Below the pieces are notes generated by a model. The model saw nothing but the letters and a program-made list of their open reading frames with translations. It searched no databases and had not been told where the DNA came from. A program made the position numbers and the translations under genes. DNA of 64,000 bases from Gaeumannomyces sp. JS-464 (taxonomy: Eukaryota > Ascomycota > Sordariomycetes > Magnaporthales > Magnaporthaceae), in NCBI GenBank assembly GCA_002197995.1, contig NGZR01000003.1, positions 2,108,001-2,172,000 of the forward strand, written 5' to 3'. Shown one piece after another: positions 33,114 to 43,578 of this stretch; the first letter of the stretch is position 1; each line of letters starts with the position of its first letter.

Positions 33114-35622
33114 TTATGCTGCCGGCTGCGTCGCCAGCCATTCCTCGTGCCTCGTCTTCTGTTTCTCCCACTCCTTGATCAGCTTCTTGCGCCTACTCTT
33201 GGACACCACGTTCCCCGCCGCGTCCACGGTCGGGATGCCGCTCTCGTCCCATTCCAAGTACTCGCCCGAAGTCTTGAACATCAACAGGGGGTCAACCTTG
33301 GCACGCTCGCGTAGCTCCTTCTCCGCCTCGGCCTCCCTGGCCTTCTGTTCCAGCTTGGCCTTGGCCTTGGCAGCGCCAGCAGATTCCTGTTCCGCGCGCG
33401 CCTCGACCAACAACTTATCAAGGGGTCGTACTAAAGCAGGATGGGGGCTGCTGCGGTCCTCGAGATAGATGCCGAGGTTCCAGAGGTGTACATCGCGGAG
33501 CTGGTCGCACAAGGCGAGCAGGTCTTTGGCCGACGCTTGCCGAGCCGCGAGGGCCTTGACGTCGGTGCGGAACTGCTGCAGCACCTCGTTGTATGGTTGG
33601 GAGGAATCGACCACTGGGGTTGACGCCGCGTTCGTGGTTCCGTCAGCGAGTTTTGCAATGGCCGCATAATCGACCGAGCCGGAGCAGGCCAACGTCCGGA
33701 CCTTGTCGCGCAGCTGCGATGCGGGGTAGACGTAGGGCTTTGCTGGCGCGGGGATATCGAGGCCCGACCACCCTATACGATCCGGATTGCTGAGATCTCC
33801 CTCAGGATCCAGACCGAAGATGGCGACAATGCGTGTCACCCACTGGGCGAGTGAGATGACGGTCTGGTCGGAAAGTGCCTCTGCCGAGTTCGACTCGGTG
33901 ACAAGATCAGAGAGGATTCTCATAACGGCAGCGGTGTTGAAGGAATCGCACAGAGCTGCATCGACATCGGTTTTCGCCTTGTCCAGGGCCATCAACAACT
34001 GCTTGTCTGCGATTCCAAGCTCTTGCCCTGTCGCCTCGGGGCGGGAATGCTTCCAAATGTCCAAGCTCTTCAGAAAAAAATTGTTGAGCTTGCCTTCCCA
34101 GCCGACCACAGCCTTCATTAGCTCGTCTGTCACCTCAATCCCATCCTGCCAAGGCATGAGGAGGAAGCAAATCCGGAGTGAACGTGCACTCCACTCGTTC
34201 TGGGAGAGAACAGTCCGGATGGTCGTGTAGTTCTTGAGGCTCTTGCTCATCTTCAACCCTCGAATCCTGCTATCAATTAGCACCCTCGCACGACGGAATC
34301 GGCATTCGAACCCTCTTACCTCAGTTGTCCCATGTGAACAAAGTAATTTGTCCACTGCACCGGGCAGCCCGGAGTCGACCAGTACGCTTCCGACTGTGCA
34401 AGTTCGTTGTCATGATGAGGGAAGCGAAGATCGACGCCTCCTGAATGGATGTCGATCGTCTTCCCAATCGCTTCCGAAGCCATTGCAGAGCACTCGATAT
34501 GCCACCCTGGCCGCCCACGACCCCACGGACTCGGCCATGCCGGCTCGCCCGGCTTGCTGGCTTTCCACAGCGCAAAATGATTCTCGCTCAGCTTCATCGA
34601 CTTTCCCTTGGACAGTGAACCTTCACCATCGGCTTGTAGGGCGCGGTCGTTCTTGTTCCACGGTTCCAGACGGGAGTAGCTATGCCCGGCCTTCTCGAAC
34701 GAGTCGATGTCGAAGTAGACGGAGCCGTCAGGGGTAGCGTACCCGAAACCGTTTGCCACAATCTTCTCAACGAAGCGGACAATCTGAGGGACGTACTCGG
34801 TCACACGAGTCAGTTGGTCGGGAGGCAGGACGTTGAGCGCATTCATGTCCTCAAAGAAGCGGCGTTCGAATTTCTGGCTCAGCTCCATGAAGACCTGGTG
34901 GTTGTTGGAGTCCAGCTCGGCACCATGCAAGGAATCGAGAAATGGGAGCAAAACATCATCCGTCTTGGCGAAAAATTCAGGCAGCGCTCCTGGGGCTTGC
35001 AGAGCCTCGGCAGCCGACCGTGCCGTTCCAATGTGTGCTCTCAACAGCAAATCGGCGACGCGACGGTAACAGCTTGGCCCTCCTGTGCCGTCGCAGCGTC
35101 CGCCGGAGGTGGAAGTTCGACCTTGTCCTTGTATGTCTTGTCCACTGCTTCGGAAAAGGTCTCTGGGCTGGTATCCGAGGGCAGCAACGGAAGGTTCTTG
35201 CCAATGTAGTGCCGGAATGCGGCTTTGGCCTCGGCCAAGACTGCGTCGCTCACCGAGTCGTCCTCGGTGGCATGGTCCTGCTTGAAGCACGCGAGCAGGT
35301 GCTGCTGACGGGCCTGGAGAATGATCTTGTCGTCGATGTCGGTTATATTCATCACGAACTTGACATGAAAGCCGAAGTAGTCCTTCATGATGCGTCGGAT
35401 GATCTCGGTCGACACGTAATTCTTGGCGTGGCCCAGATGGGCATCTTCGTACACAGTCGGGCCACAGGCGTACCACGTCACCACCTTCCCTGTCGGATCG
35501 ACTGGGACAAAGTCATCCTTGCTCCTCGTCAAGCTGTTGTAGATCTTCAGTCGGGGGAGCTGGGCGTCAGGTCGAGCTTGGGGAGGGGTCCATGGCGGCT
35601 GCTTGCGAGCGTCGGATGCCAT
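33114..35622 (-). CDS. CRS1: Cysteinyl-tRNA synthetase
   Basis: Charges tRNA-Cys; class I synthetase. The cytosolic ATG is at 35622 ([11 protein letters not shown]). The HIGH-type region is [18 protein letters not shown], zinc-site segments include [12 protein letters not shown] and [15 protein letters not shown], and the KMSKS loop is [14 protein letters not shown]. The coiled, Lys-rich C-terminus is typical of eukaryotic CysRS. Exons run from 35622 to 34320 and 34266 to 33114 (intron 53 bp). One base is missing near 35054-35057, between AVTVAS and [10 protein letters not shown]; with it the CDS is 819 codons including the stop, normal for fungi. An upstream exon in phase with this one may encode a mitochondrial presequence (separate entry). 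Confidence 0.93.
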
Positions 35623-35808
35623 GCTGTGTACGCTCAACTATTCGAGATTGTCAGCGTCCAAGAGCATTTGTCGACGAAAGAATAAGAATGGTACTTTTGG
35701 CAGGATAAAGGAGACAATTTGACTCAGTGGCGTGATAGAATTGACGTTACTGATCCGATTTTACTTTAGCTGTTGTGTCTGGCAGACTGAGGTAGAGAAA
35801 TGACTCAC

Positions 35809-36024
35809 CCGAGCAATCTGATTCCCCTCATTCCCCGCTCTCGGCAAACTCCGCTTAAAAATGCCAATTGCTTGAACAACTGCCTTCTCCTGCTGGGATA
35901 TGGCACTGGAGCTTTTCGCAGGGTAGATGACTTTGATACCGAGACAACGTGTCAAGTTATTCGAGGTCGTGATGGATGAGAGCAACGTGTTTATGAAGCG
36001 TGTTGCAGTCACAGCAAGGCACAA
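35809..36024 (-). other. Candidate upstream exon of CysRS encoding a mitochondrial presequence
   Basis: An open frame of 72 codons on the same strand as CysRS, ending at a strong donor (CGG|GTGAGT). A 171 bp intron (35638-35808) with a CTGAC branch point and TAG acceptor joins it in phase zero to codons that lead straight into the CysRS ATG. Its product (for example TATRFINTLLSSITTSNNLT) has Arg/Lys, Ser/Thr and hydrophobic residues and almost no acids for 45 residues, as mitochondrial presequences do. The frame has no ATG; the first codons after an upstream TGA include AGT GAA TTG. Either a non-AUG start, a further upstream exon, or a spliced 5' UTR would explain it. Confidence 0.4.
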
Positions 36025-36762
36025 TTCACTGGGTCAGGTCTGAGCAATGCACTGTATTGGCGAAAAGCCTGCCTCGTCTGACGAACAGAAGGGGAGAGAG
36101 AGAGAGATCGCCCGGAGGCTGGAGCCTTCCGCGAGCCCGCCCTGCCTAGCCCTGCGCGCACCGTGCACAGACCACGGCCGACCCTGTTCGTGAGATTTGA
36201 GAGGAGACCGGGTCCAAAATTCTCAATCTTCCACTTTTGACAGCCTCAAGAGCATTTACGCGCAAGAAATAGAGATACATACATCTATGTAGCTGACAAT
36301 TTCGTCTCTCTGTGCGTTTTTTTTTTTTTTTTATTTTTTTTTTTTTATGAACTAACGAACCAACCGGGCCTGGATGGTACTGAACGGCGATTGAACCAGA
36401 CCAATCGAGAGAGCACCGACCGCCGGCTGGCATGACAACCCGTCACCCCGAAGCTTGCTTACGTAGACATTCACGGCCAACAGAGAGCAAAGATTGGCGC
36501 GAACTGGGCGGGCCATAATAGGAGGCCAGATGACTGACTGGGTCGGCTGTCGAACACCAGAAGTCTGATGACACTCTCCTCCTCCGCCCACCCGGCTTCA
36601 TTGATCTATCTTGGCGTCTGTGCGCCGACGAGCAGATGGTGGACGCATCTCTTCTGTTGGCGAGGGCGCGAGACGACTGCCCACCCTACATTTCTCGTAC
36701 CCTTCCGTGCCGCTCCTCCCCTCCCGTTATCTTGCATCCCGGTTCCCCGATGAAGAAGCGCC
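36025..36762. other. Intergenic region upstream of CysRS
   Basis: No gene. Contains long T/A tracts near 36318-36346. The Tc1/mariner insertion begins at its left-to-right end. Confidence 0.5.
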
Positions 36763-36764
36763 TA

Positions 36765-36798
36765 CAGTATTCAGGGATCTGAATTGTTAGTGCGGTGG
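36765..36798. repeat. Left terminal inverted repeat of the Tc1/mariner element
   Basis: 34 bp, identical in reverse complement to 38373-38406. TA precedes it. Confidence 0.95.
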
Positions 36799-37970
36799 GA
36801 CCCCCTGTCAACAACAGGGATGAAGGCAGGGGGTTGAAGTCAAGTAGAGGTACACAGACTGCCGCACAATCTATAGTAGGAACTAATGTATTACAACTAA
36901 CCGTTTAACAGCCAATGTAATCACCTCCGTTGGCCTTTACTTTTTGCAACCTCCAGATCATAGAACGGGCTAATTTTTCTAAAAGATCAGTAGGCACGGC
37001 CTCCCAAGCAGCCTGGACCGCCGCCCTAAGCTGCAACGGGGTTAGTTGTTGCAAATCGTAGTGCAATTCCAGCCAATCTTTTATCCATTTCCATAGATGT
37101 TCGATAGGGTTAAGGTCCGGGCTGTTGGGAGGCCAAAGGAAGGTTAAAATTTCCAACTCCCTTAGCCACGCTTTGGTGATCCGTGATCTGTGTGATGAAG
37201 CGCCGTCTTGTTGAAGATATATATCCGGATAGCCTTGGCCCTCTAACCAGTCGCAAACCAAAGGGAGTATACGTCTGCAGTACTCAGGGGCGTCGATAGC
37301 TGTTTGATCAGGCCAAAAGTAGGTTGGACCTTTAACCCGGCCTGCAAACGAGCCCCAGAATATGAAGCCGTGGCCTTTTTGTTTTATTAGTGCAAAAGTA
37401 GCCGGATCCTCGCAGTCGTGCACCGTTATATATCGCCGGCCTTTAAGGGGTTGGTTAAAGTACCAAACCTCGTCAGACCAAAGGAAAGGGCCGAGGCCGC
37501 CTTGTATCCAATGCTCTTCCGTTGGGTATCTCTCTAGGGCCCAATTCGCAAAGTTGAGCCGCAGTCGTCGCGTCTTGTCCGAAAGAGGGAGGCGGGCACC
37601 CTGTCGTACGCGTTTATAGTGCAAAGAGGTCATAAGAGAGGCCATGGCAGTGGTGCCCCAATCTTGGAACCCAGGGACTAGGTACCGGAGGTCAGCCCAG
37701 GGGATCCGGCGGTGACGAGGGTCCTCATTAAGGAACTGTTGCAGCGCACTTCACTTGTTCCTCGGAGGCCTGTTTCTTTAAGGTGCCGCCTTTTTTTTGG
37801 GGGGTAACGGGCCCGGGCCGGCAGGCCCATTGAACCTGCCGGTAGGTGACCCCTAGTGCCCGGGCTATATCTTGATACGGCCAATGCGCGTAATCTCGTA
37901 GGGTTCGTATCTTTATTTTGGTATCGCGGTCGAGGTCTTTAGTACCCTGTTGTTTGGGAGGGGTCGAGGG

Positions 37971-38030
37971 AGGGTAGGCCGGAGGCGTCGAGGGTCGCGG
38001 AGGGTAGGCTGGAGGCGTCGAGGGTCGCGG
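37971..38030. repeat. 30 bp tandem duplication inside the transposase frame
   Basis: Two nearly identical 30 bp units (37971-38000 and 38001-38030). They encode a doubled PPRPSTPPAY Pro-rich motif in the minus-strand frame. Confidence 0.85.
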
Positions 38031-38125
38031 AGGCGGAGGAGGTAGGGTACCCAACGCGCGCGCGCGCGCGCGTCGGGAGTCGAACTTGACGCCTGCTGGG
38101 CGTGCAATTGGGAAGGCATTGAATT

Positions 38126-38243
38126 GAACGTATCGCGGTGCAGATCGCCAGCGTTGAAGGGCGTTGATTGAAGGTATCGCCGTGCAGATTGCCGGCATTG
38201 AAGGGAATCGATTGAAGGTATCGCCGTGCAAATTGGGGCCGGG
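38126..38243. repeat. 44 bp subterminal tandem repeats in the transposon
   Basis: Units begin at 38126, 38170 and 38214 with GAA(C/G)GTATCGC(G/C)GTGCA; the third is partial. The period of 44 is not a multiple of three, so the protein frame changes with each unit, which suggests that this part is not selected as protein. Confidence 0.8.
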
Positions 38244-38372
38244 CCGGGGTCTGAATCGGTGGAATTCTATTAGGTTCTTTGAGGTAGGGGTCGTGGGTAG
38301 AGATACATTGATTTGCACGCATTTTTCTATGCGAAAAAGTGTATTTGAATACATGGCCTAATTAGGCAAGAT

Positions 38373-38406
38373 CCACCGCACTAACAATTCAGATCCCTGA
38401 ATACTG
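38373..38406. repeat. Right terminal inverted repeat of the Tc1/mariner element
   Basis: 34 bp, identical in reverse complement to 36765-36798. TA follows it. Confidence 0.95.
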
Positions 38407-38408
38407 TA

Positions 38409-38550
38409 CAGGTCGCAGGGATTTAAAGGTTAGATGGGGCTGTCGCTTTTAGGTACCAGTACGTGATAATGTACGAAATTCTGCCTGGAATTAAAGTTGC
38501 GATACTCTGGCCCCACTTAGCGATCTAACCTTCAAAATCCCTGCGACCTG
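38409..38550. mobile_element. MITE-like inverted repeat adjoining the Tc1/mariner element
   Basis: 142 bp with near-perfect inverted arms of about 27 bp (outer sequence CAGGTCGCAGGGATTT) and no coding frame. The arms resemble the neighbouring transposon's TIR in pattern (CAG, four bases, CAGGGAT, then GAA and GTTAG). TA precedes the left end; the right end is followed by TG, so a clean TA duplication is absent. A non-autonomous derivative of a related Tc1/mariner element is the best reading; a plain hairpin cannot be excluded. Confidence 0.6.
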
Positions 38551-41500
38551 TGCGTCTTGAAGTGGGGGTGGGTGCTGTTGGTTCCAGTGTTTCGTAACTT
38601 CTAACCAGTTGAGCTGACTGGCTGATACGCGTACCTGGCCGGCAGCCATTGCTGCCGCCATCCCTACATATGTACTTTTCTGCAGCTCGCAGGTGGCGGG
38701 AGGAGCAAGCAGGCCTGCAGCCTGCCAAGCCGGGCAGGCAGGTTTGCACTTGTGATGGGCACGCTTCTGGGTCATTCCTCCCGTCGAGCGGGCTGACCTG
38801 TTCAAGCCGGGGAGCTGGGTTGATGAACATATTTCTGCCACCCTGCGAACCGAGGATCATCCAACATCTCCGCCTCGCCGGCCGGTCCTGGTCCGCGTAG
38901 AGAATGCCTGGGTTGTTGACCGTGTCCAGAGTCGATGTGTGATCCCGCCCCAGCGCCTTCTCGTCAAGTTAGAATGAACACGGGGAAGCCGAAGGGCTGT
39001 GTATATTGAGCTCAAAATAACGAGAATAAAGAAGCCCATTCAGTCATCCAGTCGAAACATGATGTTGAATCGTGACTTGAGGCAAATCCCAGCGAAATTG
39101 CCTCGTCTGTTCCTGCCAACGAAAATGCCGGAAACCCAGGCTTGTCGTGGTCTCCATACGTTATCCCAACACTTCAGCAATGGCAATGATCATCGCAACA
39201 TTCGCACTTCCCGCATGTCCACGACGAGGAGCAGTGTTTGCACTTGCTTCCGTGCGTAACGATGGGTGCCGAAGCAGGGAACAACCCCCCCAGATACTAG
39301 CATCCATTGATCAGCTAAGGCGCAGCAGAGAAATGGAGGTAGAGTACTTACCGAACCCACTTCACTATGATCGCCGCAGCTATCGTCTTCATCCCACTTA
39401 TCCATCTTGACCAAAGCCATGTCATATTTCGGCCAGCAGGTTACACCGTCGGAGTTCGACATGTTGATCAGTTCGGGATCTATACGCAATGATAAGTACG
39501 CTATCTCGATGAAGTTCGGGGGAGGTATCCACTTACCGATATAGTTGAATATAGTTGGACAAGTGCTCGTGAGGTGTCGGGCTTGCCTGGTAGAGGTTAA
39601 GAGGGCGGACAAGAAAGTTGGGGTCCTTGGGATCATGGCCGAGCTTTTATAAGTGTCTCGCCCCTACCACACTCCTCATTACATGCTCATCTTCCCCCAC
39701 TCATCCCTGCTTGGCCTCTATTTTCCCGGAAAAGTGGCAGCCGGAAGCGCCTACCCAGAATCCAGATGGAACCAACAGCCGCTTCAGCTACCAATCATTG
39801 TTGCAGGTTAATGATATCTCCTTCAACACAAACACGCTAGGCTCCGAAAGGCAACCAGTGCGACCGACCGAGCAACGGTTGTGGATGACAACCGGAGGAG
39901 GGGAACCAGGATGGGGGAGGGTAACGGCGGCGGACTGGAGGAAACTTGGGGGGAAGGGTGAGTAGTCACAGCACCAGTATCGCCGGGGGATTTTTGTTCT
40001 TTTGGATTTTTGCTCTTTGAAATTTTGTGGGGTTTATTGCGACAAGTGATGATGGTGATTGGGATATGCTCGGAACAACGGCGGTTTGTGGTGCCGAGCT
40101 CGAAGAGCACGGCGTCGACGGCGACCAAGTCTGTTCTGACGAGTGTGGTGTCGACGATCACCAAGTCCGCTTCGACGAGTGTGGTCCCCACATCTACCAG
40201 GTCATAGGGCGTGGTGTGCTGGGGGGTGGGGATGGGTTGTTGCCGAGCAAGTCAGAGCCGGTTGTTGGTGTAAGGTTGTATTCAGCGGTAGCAGAGGCGC
40301 GCGTGGCGCGGCAGGGCCGGTGCGGGGTGCCTGCAGGAAAGTCTGTGACACAACGCACGCACGTTAATTGGCTGTAACTGCTGTGTTCCCGTCTAGAGGC
40401 CCCTACAACGGCAAAAGGAGGCGATTGCCGGCCACTTCGCAAATTGCAACTCGTTTCCCCTGACCGCCCGGCAGTATTCACGTGACCTCCCCTCCAACAA
40501 AGTCTGCAGGTGGCCCTCAGGAGTATGGTGCCGCAGCCCGCAGGCCCCCCGCGGACCATAGCAGAGCAGGTGAGTGGCCACGGTGGCGCCGCGTGTGGCA
40601 TAGCCCCCTGCAAGGTGTCACTCAAGGGTCCACCCACAAGCAGACGGACAGTGTGCCCAACTAATAAATGGACAGAACTTGGGCAGGCGACGAGCGCGGT
40701 TATTGGCAGTCTCCCCTCCACTTTCCTGGGCAAATTCACACAGTAGATTCCCTATCAAATTATGCGGCATAAAAGGTAACGCGCCAGTGCACCCAGATCA
40801 AACCGATGCATGGGGCATATTCCCGCCATATCTTTGTGAGGGTATTCCCATGTCATCGGGTAGGGGTTCGCGTATTGAAGGTAGCGGAGGCCACTGTACT
40901 GGCGCCTAGGTAAACGCCTGTGTAGGCCATTGACCCGGTGCCCGAGCAGACGCCTGTATCCGTATCGAAACCCCCTGTAGGTACGTTTCAACCGCTGAGG
41001 AAAGGAAAATAACAGGCGGTTCAATGACGCCCGCCCATATGTGTATATTTGGGAGGGGGAGGGGTGCCCCCGCCTCCCCACCCGACTGCATCCGTTACAT
41101 TGCCGCCCGACTCGCCGCGGTACGAGGAAAGAATTCAGAAGGCGGCCGTGGCGCCGAAGGTGGCGTCTGGAAATACCCAGTGGTTGTTGTTAACGTTGAG
41201 CGGCTAAAAGCACGAAACGCTGTGTTACGGGCGTTAGGGCCCGGTGAAGCTAAGCCAGCCGGAGTCCGGCTTGACGCCCAGCCACAGGGGCTCGTCGCCA
41301 CAATGGGCCTGGGGCGCGCCGACCTCGCGGCCACGATAAAGGCCTTTCGGCGCGCCCGGGTAACCGCCATTTACTCCTCATGTAGAAAATAGACTGTGGC
41401 AAGTTTAACCGGGCTTTGAGCCTGAGCTCTTCTGAGACTAGGTACTCCTAACTCCTGTAAGGGGCCGGTTTCCAGCGCACCAACGTGCTGCACTACAGCT

Positions 41501-41709
41501 CCCACGGGGGCTAAGCGCAGTGGCATGGAATTTCCTGAATCCCCATAAAACACAGCATAGCAAAACCGATAAAGACCGAATTTCTCAGATCCAAGCGGCC
41601 CGGGTTTACATGAATGTTACAACAAACCAAAGCACAGCCGTCGAACACTGAAGGCATTCGAAGCCCCGCCTCCATTAGTTACCGAGTCGAAGCCGTCCGG
41701 ACCCCGTAC
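38551..41709. other. Region without a convincing gene
   Basis: About 3.2 kb. A possible minus-strand spliced piece lies at about 39350-39636: ATG at 39636, a GTAAGT donor near 39540, exon text GVTCWPKYDMALVKMDKW, then another GTAAGT near 39350. It shows no family resemblance. A 36 bp tandem repeat lies near 40124 (separate entry). Other frames, such as 41024-41392, lack motifs. Confidence 0.4.
40124..40206. repeat. 36 bp tandem repeat, in-frame period
   Basis: Units start at 40124, 40160 and (partial) 40196 with ACCA(A/G)GTC. The 36 bp period would encode 12-residue Ser/Thr-rich units on the plus strand (TKSVLTSVVSTI, TKSASTSVVPTS). No complete gene encloses it. Confidence 0.6.
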
Positions 41710-42264
41710 ATGTCCTACTCGCGCGGCCTGGGCGCCGCCTCGGCCGACATGGCGGACAAGTACTCGTCGGCCGTCATCGTGACGACGAGCGTGGTCGCGC
41801 TGCTCTCGGGCTTCCTGCTGGGCGTCTACTCTGTCCAGGGCTACCTGATCCCGCCCTCGCTCGTCGAGCAGCGCCGCCGTTTGGCCGCCGACCCGGTCGA
41901 GAGCGACGAGTCCGACGTCAACGAGGACGAGTCCATCCTCGACCATGCCCCCAACTGGTCCAACGGGTCCGACGAGTTGGGCGACCAGAGCGTCACTGTG
42001 CCGTTCTGGTGGTCCATATGCAGGATCGCATTCCAGGGGCTTCTGGCCAATTTGGGCTGCGCCCCTCCCCTGGCGACGCAGCAGCGGCGGCCGCATTATC
42101 GTCCTTTCCGTCATTACGGGAGCACGCATAGAATATGGTCGTCGATAAGATCGGGGGAAGGTCGAAGCGACGTTGGCTGTGAACGTGCCATAGGATGTGC
42201 GTTGGTATGGGAAGGAAGTGGTGTCGTGGTGATTTTATCCCTGAGCATCACTGAACGGCGGTGA
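41710..42264 (+). pseudogene. N-terminal piece resembling fungal peptidyl-tRNA hydrolase 2, catalytic domain absent
   Basis: The ATG at 41710 gives MSYSRGLGAASADMADKYSS, then a membrane segment (AVIVTTSVVALLSGFLLGVY) and VESDESDVNEDESILDHAP plus NWSNG. Filamentous-fungal Pth2 proteins typically begin this way, with a TM anchor followed by an ESDESD-type acidic motif and HAPNWxNG. In those proteins a linker and the Pth2 catalytic domain follow. Here, after about 41970 the frame continues for 95 codons without resemblance, and I find no Pth2 domain in any frame downstream. It may be a duplicated 5' fragment, or the gene may have been cut by rearrangement. The family assignment rests on memory of the N-terminal pattern. 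Confidence 0.45.
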
Positions 42265-43542
42265 GCAGGGGTGACGCGGGCCTGAGCCGGGGCCAAAATG
42301 CTAACTAACCCGATTGGGACAGCTGGCCAAAGGTTTTCGGGAAAGACTACGTAGGTAGGTACTAGGCACCTGGCTAGGTAGTCCGTCCGTCGTGTATGCA
42401 GGGCCGTCTCTGGTGCGATGGGAGGCGTTCGCGCCTGGTATGCAAGGAAGCAGAAAAAAACAAAGGAACAAAAAAAGAGAAGCGGAAGAGAACGAAGGAG
42501 AAGATGGCGAGACAAGCTGGCGCAGCTTTAAAAGCGCCACTTTCACTTGGAGTGCAACAAGATCAGGGTGGCGTGGACACAAGGTTTAGACGAGGGGAGG
42601 GGCGGCCTCCATTGCGGAAAAAAAGAAAAAAAAGAAGCAAGGAAAAAGCGCCGGAGAAAAAAGAAGGGAAGAAGGGAGAATTCGACTCAAGCCGATTGGA
42701 CTGATTTGATGGGCGGGACACGATGGCGTCTCGAGGCGTGTCTGGCGTTTTGCGCGCCTCGCCCCTCCCCGTGCGCAGACGCGGGAATTGTGATGAAAGG
42801 GCAAAAAGAAGCAAAGAAAGAGAAGCCCCCGAGAGAATATCCCGAGCGTGCTTCTTCTTCTCCCTATGTTCTTTCGCGTCTTTTGGTTGCGTTCGTCGCT
42901 AGCGTCGGCTCGTGTTGCGTGTGCGTGTGCGTGTGCGTGTATGGTGTGTCTGCCCTCCCCCGTAGCGCGGCAGGCAGGCAGGCAGGCTGAGGCTCTAGCG
43001 CGCGAGTGTCAGGAAGCACAGCACGCACGGATTTCTGGCCGGCGCTGCGCCCGTGCTGCCAGATATACCACTCCCTCGAGAGAACTACCCACCTAGCCCT
43101 TTTCGCCCTACGATGTGTGACGGCATCACAGACCGCCCAATATCACACGGCCCATGCCCCCTAGTGCCATACGTGCATGCCCTGCCGTCACTAAACACCA
43201 AAAAAGAGATAGACACATGTAGACTTTGTTGAGATCAGCAGCCCCAGCCCGCCCGGGCTTTCTTAGTTTCTGTCTTCTGTCCCCCTCCCACACCCCACGG
43301 TTGTCCTAGCAAACCGACCAAAAAAAAGTGACAGCTCGCAATGGGACGGGGAAAAAGAACAACGACGACGACATTAGCACCCTCCCTCTCTCTTTGCTGG
43401 TGCGACACGGGGCCGAAGGACAGAGAACTCCTAGAAGACGGGCAAATCCTTCCAGACGCCGACGGCAGACTAAGACATGTGCGGCCAGACTTGCGAGTTG
43501 AGGTTGATTTTAAGCATGGTATCACGAAGGACAATGGCGCAG

Positions 43543-43578
<36 letters not shown>

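Larger units (their letters stand above)
36905..38354 (-). pseudogene. Tc1/mariner DD34E transposase, one frame break
   Basis: Cuts and pastes the element at TA sites. The first frame opens with an ATG at 38354, 19 bases inside the right TIR, and reaches an HTH region (TLRDYAHWPYQDIARALGVT then YRQVQW). The second frame, readable from about 37750, gives ALQQFLNEDPRHRRIPW and the catalytic domain: LGPFLWSDEVWYF (first D), YLQQDGASSHRS (second D) and WPPNSPDLNPIEHLWKW (E). There are 34 residues between the second D and the E, the Tc1 DD34E spacing. The frames are offset near 37746-37753 by one extra (or two missing) bases, so the copy is inactive unless this is a sequencing error. A Pro-rich stretch and 44 bp repeats occupy the N-terminal part. 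Confidence 0.9.
36765..38406 (-). mobile_element. Tc1/mariner transposon, complete with TIRs and TA duplication
   Basis: A 1,642 bp element bounded by perfect 34 bp inverted repeats (outer sequence CAGTATTCAGGGATC) and flanked on both sides by TA (36763-36764 and 38407-38408), the target-site duplication of the Tc1/mariner superfamily. It encodes a DD34E transposase on the minus strand. Identical TIRs point to a recent insertion. It lies between the CysRS gene and an adjacent MITE-like repeat. Confidence 0.95.

Noticed and set aside
38060..38080. CG dinucleotide run considered as Z-DNA or regulatory signal
   Set aside because: It sits inside the transposon ORF, where it encodes an Arg-Ala repeat; nothing else supports a separate role.
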